A DNA stretch of 64,000 bases from Sulfuriflexus mobilis (GTDB lineage: Bacteria > Pseudomonadota > Gammaproteobacteria > AKS1), in NCBI RefSeq assembly GCF_003967195.1, contig NZ_AP018725.1, positions 1,674,001-1,738,000 of the forward strand, written 5' to 3'. The translations under genes and the position numbers were made by a program. The notes beneath the pieces are model-generated. The model saw only the letters and a list, made by a program, of their open reading frames with translations. It was not told the origin of the DNA and made no database searches. Below, one piece after another: positions 60,877-64,000 of this stretch. Every line of letters starts with the position of its first letter. Within the stretch, counting starts at the first letter, position 1.

Positions 60877-61000
60877 TTAACGCAAAGGTCGCAAAGACGC
60901 AGAGAACGCCAAGAAAACTCAAAATCAATGATATTTTTATATTTATAATATAAATAATTCTCTGCGACCTTTGCGTCTTTGCGACCTCTGCGTTTAATCC
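60877..61000. repeat. Inverted repeat with CGCAAAG/ACGCAGAG units between pheS and pheT
   Basis: Left arm (about 60877-60905) contains ATTAACGCAAAGGTCGCAAA and GACGCAGAG. The right arm (about 60960-61000) is its reverse complement, carrying an additional CAAAGGTCG. An AT-rich spacer of about 55 bp lies between. Such CGCAAAGACGCAGAG repeats are widely scattered in proteobacterial genomes. Confidence 0.8.
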
Positions 61001-61007
61001 GATATTT

Positions 61008-62072
<1,065 letters not shown>

Positions 62073-62100
62073 TCACTGAATCTTATTTATTGGAATGCAT

Positions 62101-62136
62101 AAAAAAACAGGGGAAAGACTTTAGGCCTTTCCCCTG
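62101..62136 (-). terminator. Terminator between rplT and pheS
   Basis: On the minus strand a 10-bp stem CAGGGGAAAG / CTTTCCCCTG with a 9-base loop is followed by T7. No Phe-rich leader peptide precedes it, so it looks like a plain terminator of the ribosomal-protein operon rather than a phe attenuator. Confidence 0.88.
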
Positions 62137-62168
62137 ATGTATTTCACAAGCTGTTACGACAGTTTGAT

Positions 62169-62522
62169 TTACAGGGCGGCCTTGGCCTGTTCTGCAATCG
62201 CTGCAAAACCTGTCTTATCAAATACTGCAATATCAGCCAGTACCTTACGGTCGATTTCGATCTCGGCCTTCTTCAGACCATTGATCATACGACTGTAAGA
62301 CAAACCACATTCACGTGCAGCAGCGTTGATACGGGCAATCCACAATGCGCGGAACTGACGCTTACGCTGACGGCGGTCACGGTAAGCATACTGACCGGCC
62401 TTGGTAACAGCCTGAACGGCTACACGATATACATTCTTGCGACGACCACTATAGCCCTTCGCAAGTTTAAAAACCTTATTATGGCGTGCACGTGCAAGCG
62501 TGCCGCGTTTTACTCTGGCCAT
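62169..62522 (-). CDS. rplT: Ribosomal protein bL20
   Basis: The 117-residue protein [20 protein letters not shown] has the family's [20 protein letters not shown] segment and normal length. In E. coli L20 also represses this operon. Confidence 0.99.
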   Translation of the reverse strand: MARVKRGTLARARHNKVFKLAKGYSGRRKNVYRVAVQAVTKAGQYAYRDRRQRKRQFRALWIARINAAARECGLSYSRMINGLKKAEIEIDRKVLADIAVFDKTGFAAIAEQAKAAL

Positions 62523-62534
62523 TAATCCTTCCCC

Positions 62535-62732
62535 TTAAACGTAAGGCAACATGCGGCGAATAGATGCCACATCTTTAGCGTTAATCATTGCAGCAGAACG
62601 CAGGTGACGCTTACGCTTGGTGCTCTTCTTGGTCAGGATATGACGACGGTGTGACTGGATACGCTTGAAACCACCTGAGGCGGTTTTCTTGAAGCGTTTC
62701 GCGGCACCGCGATTCGTTTTCATCTTAGGCAT
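62535..62732 (-). CDS. rpmI: Ribosomal protein bL35
   Basis: The 65-residue basic protein [20 protein letters not shown], with [20 protein letters not shown], is a standard bL35. It lies 12 bp before rplT and 118 bp after infC. Confidence 0.99.
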   Translation of the reverse strand: MPKMKTNRGAAKRFKKTASGGFKRIQSHRRHILTKKSTKRKRHLRSAAMINAKDVASIRRMLPYV

Positions 62733-62850
62733 TGTCTACAGACTCCAAATTACTACATCTGACTTCGCATTTTCATTTGGCTTTCGCCATCATTACAACA
62801 AGCATTTAACTGGACACCTGGACCGACAAAGCCCGGCGGACAGTAGCCTG

Positions 62851-63369
62851 CTACTTCTTCTTTGGAGCAATGACCATCACCATCTGGCGACCTTCCATCT
62901 TCGGAAACTGTTCAACAGTTCCCAATTCTGCAAGATCCTCCTCGACGCGCTTAAGTAAATCGCGGCCAAGGTTCTGGTGAGCCATTTCACGACCACGGAA
63001 ACGTAAGGTTACCTTGGTCTTGTCTCCCTGCTCCAGAAAGCGCTTCAGGTTGCGAAGTTTTACCTGATAGTCGCCAACTTCTGTGCCAGGCCGGAACTTG
63101 ATTTCCTTAACCTGGCTTTGTTTCTGTTTCTTGCGCGAAGACTGTTGCTTCTTGCTGTTCTCGAACCTGAACTTGCCATAATCCATAATACGGCAAACGG
63201 GTGGTTCTGCAGCGGGCACAATCTCCACAAGGTCCAAACTGACCTCTTTAGCCTTCTCGAGCGCCTCGGCGATCTTTACAACACCTACCTGCTCACCATC
63301 CTGATCGATGAGACGAACTTCCGGTACGGTAATGTCTTCATTGAGACGCGTCTTCTTGTCTATAGCGAT
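62851..63369 (-). CDS. infC: Translation initiation factor IF-3
   Basis: The 172-residue IF-3 begins [20 protein letters not shown] and continues [17 protein letters not shown]-like ([13 protein letters not shown]) to [15 protein letters not shown]. No ATG, GTG or TTG gives this N-terminus; the frame begins at ATC 63369 with GGAGG eight bases upstream, and the thrS stop is 4 bp away. A non-canonical AUU/AUC start is the known autoregulatory feature of infC. Confidence 0.95.
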   Translation of the reverse strand: MAIDKKTRLNEDITVPEVRLIDQDGEQVGVVKIAEALEKAKEVSLDLVEIVPAAEPPVCRIMDYGKFRFENSKKQQSSRKKQKQSQVKEIKFRPGTEVGDYQVKLRNLKRFLEQGDKTKVTLRFRGREMAHQNLGRDLLKRVEEDLAELGTVEQFPKMEGRQMVMVIAPKKK

Positions 63370-63372
63370 ACT

Positions 63373-64000
63373 TCATTCCTCCAAAGATGCAATGCCACGA
63401 CTCGCGTTTTCTGCGGCGAGGCGTTCTGCAAAGGCCTCGATTGACATCGAGCCCAGATCCTCACCGCCGCGCGTACGGACGGCTACTGCATTGTCTTCAA
63501 CTTCGCGATCCCCCACCACGAGGATGTACGGGACGCGCTGAATTGTGTGCTCGCGGATTTTAAAGCCGATCTTCTCATTTCTCAAGTCCGAAATGACCCT
63601 GAGACCCTGTTTTTTCAGGATTTCTTCAACTTTTCGGGCATGAGCGGCCTGATTGTCGGTAATATTGCTCACCACGGCCTGGATCGGCGCCAGCCAGACC
63701 GGGAAGGCACCGGCATGGTGCTCGATGAGAATGCCGATAAAACGCTCCAGCGAGCCCAAAATAGCACGGTGCAGCATGACCGGCACCTGTTTGTCGCCGT
63801 GTTCATCGATATAGCTGGCATCGAGGCGGCCCGGCATGGAGAAATCGACCTGGATGGTGCCGCACTGCCAGACACGGTCGAGGCAGTCCTTGAGGGAAAA
63901 CTCGATCTTCGGCCCGTAGAAGGCGCCCTCGCCCGGCTGCAGGTCCCACTCCAGGCCCTTGGCGTTGAGGGCCTGTTCGAGGGCGTGCTCGGCCTTGTCC
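63373..64000 (-). CDS. thrS: Threonyl-tRNA synthetase, C-terminal part
   Basis: The last 208 codons are present; the rest lies beyond the window. The visible part has the zinc-site end and motif 3 region ([60 protein letters not shown]) and the anticodon-binding domain ([20 protein letters not shown]). It is the first gene of thrS-infC-rpmI-rplT. Confidence 0.97.
   Translation of the reverse strand, partial: DKAEHALEQALNAKGLEWDLQPGEGAFYGPKIEFSLKDCLDRVWQCGTIQVDFSMPGRLDASYIDEHGDKQVPVMLHRAILGSLERFIGILIEHHAGAFPVWLAPIQAVVSNITDNQAAHARKVEEILKKQGLRVISDLRNEKIGFKIREHTIQRVPYILVVGDREVEDNAVAVRTRGGEDLGSMSIEAFAERLAAENASRGIASLEE

Overview
The window is a bacterial chromosome segment from a gammaproteobacterium. 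The evidence is gene content and order: aat-ate-infA next to clpA-clpS-cspD-icd; rluE-nudJ-mnmA-hflD; purB-roxA; and thrS-infC-rpmI-rplT-pheS-pheT-ihfA-merR followed by tRNA-Pro. This is the gammaproteobacterial backbone. Base composition looks moderately GC-rich, with two visibly AT-richer histidine kinase genes. The nitrate genes, with a fused FeS/membrane subunit and a DsrC-like protein, suggest a Chromatiales-like lineage, but I cannot name a genus.

Layout. 1-5.6 kb (minus): crcB end, rarA, lolA, ftsK, ald. 5.8-8.7 kb: trxB, a GAF histidine kinase, an RDD membrane protein. 9-12.6 kb (plus): FemAB-like acyltransferase, the N-degron transferases aat and ate, a 78-residue orphan behind a sigma-54-like promoter, infA. 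12.7-17 kb: clpA, clpS, cspD, icd. 17.1-21.6 kb (plus): cupin, rluE, nudJ, a secreted protein, mnmA, hflD, a glycine-rich membrane protein. 21.6-30 kb: acnB, a small gene behind a structured leader, purB, roxA, a GNAT enzyme, a conserved unknown, a secretin-domain protein, an Hpt protein. 30-37 kb: rep, then an accessory hsp20-dnaK-dnaJ module, a DsrC-like gene and remnants of two neighbouring genes. 37.2-38.8 kb: a PAS hybrid kinase.

39-57.4 kb is a nitrate assimilation island. nirB-nirD-nasA-dmsBC-dsrC runs leftward. narK and a PP2C/Ser-Thr kinase fusion run rightward from the same intergenic region. nrtA-nrtB-nrtD (ABC uptake) is read toward narK, with the ANTAR regulator nasT and a glgC-like gene behind it, and moeA-mobA completes the molybdenum cofactor. 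Three sigma-54 promoters (TGGCAY-N5-TTGCT) precede nirB, narK and nrtA. NtrC-like dyads lie nearby. The nrtA leader carries hexaloop hairpins with A1/G4 loops overlapping an intrinsic terminator, which predicts NtrC activation plus NasT antitermination.

The most distinctive structural observation is a partial tandem duplication. The 3' part of rep, a dsrC-like gene and the 3' end of dmsBC occur twice (near 31.6-36.5 kb and 36.5-39.3 kb), joined by a chimeric junction at about 36,540. The two copies carry different cargo: the chaperone genes in one, the hybrid kinase in the other. 57.5-64 kb holds tRNA-Pro with a short duplicate of its 3' end, then merR, ihfA, pheT, pheS, rplT, rpmI, infC (predicted AUC start) and the 3' end of thrS.
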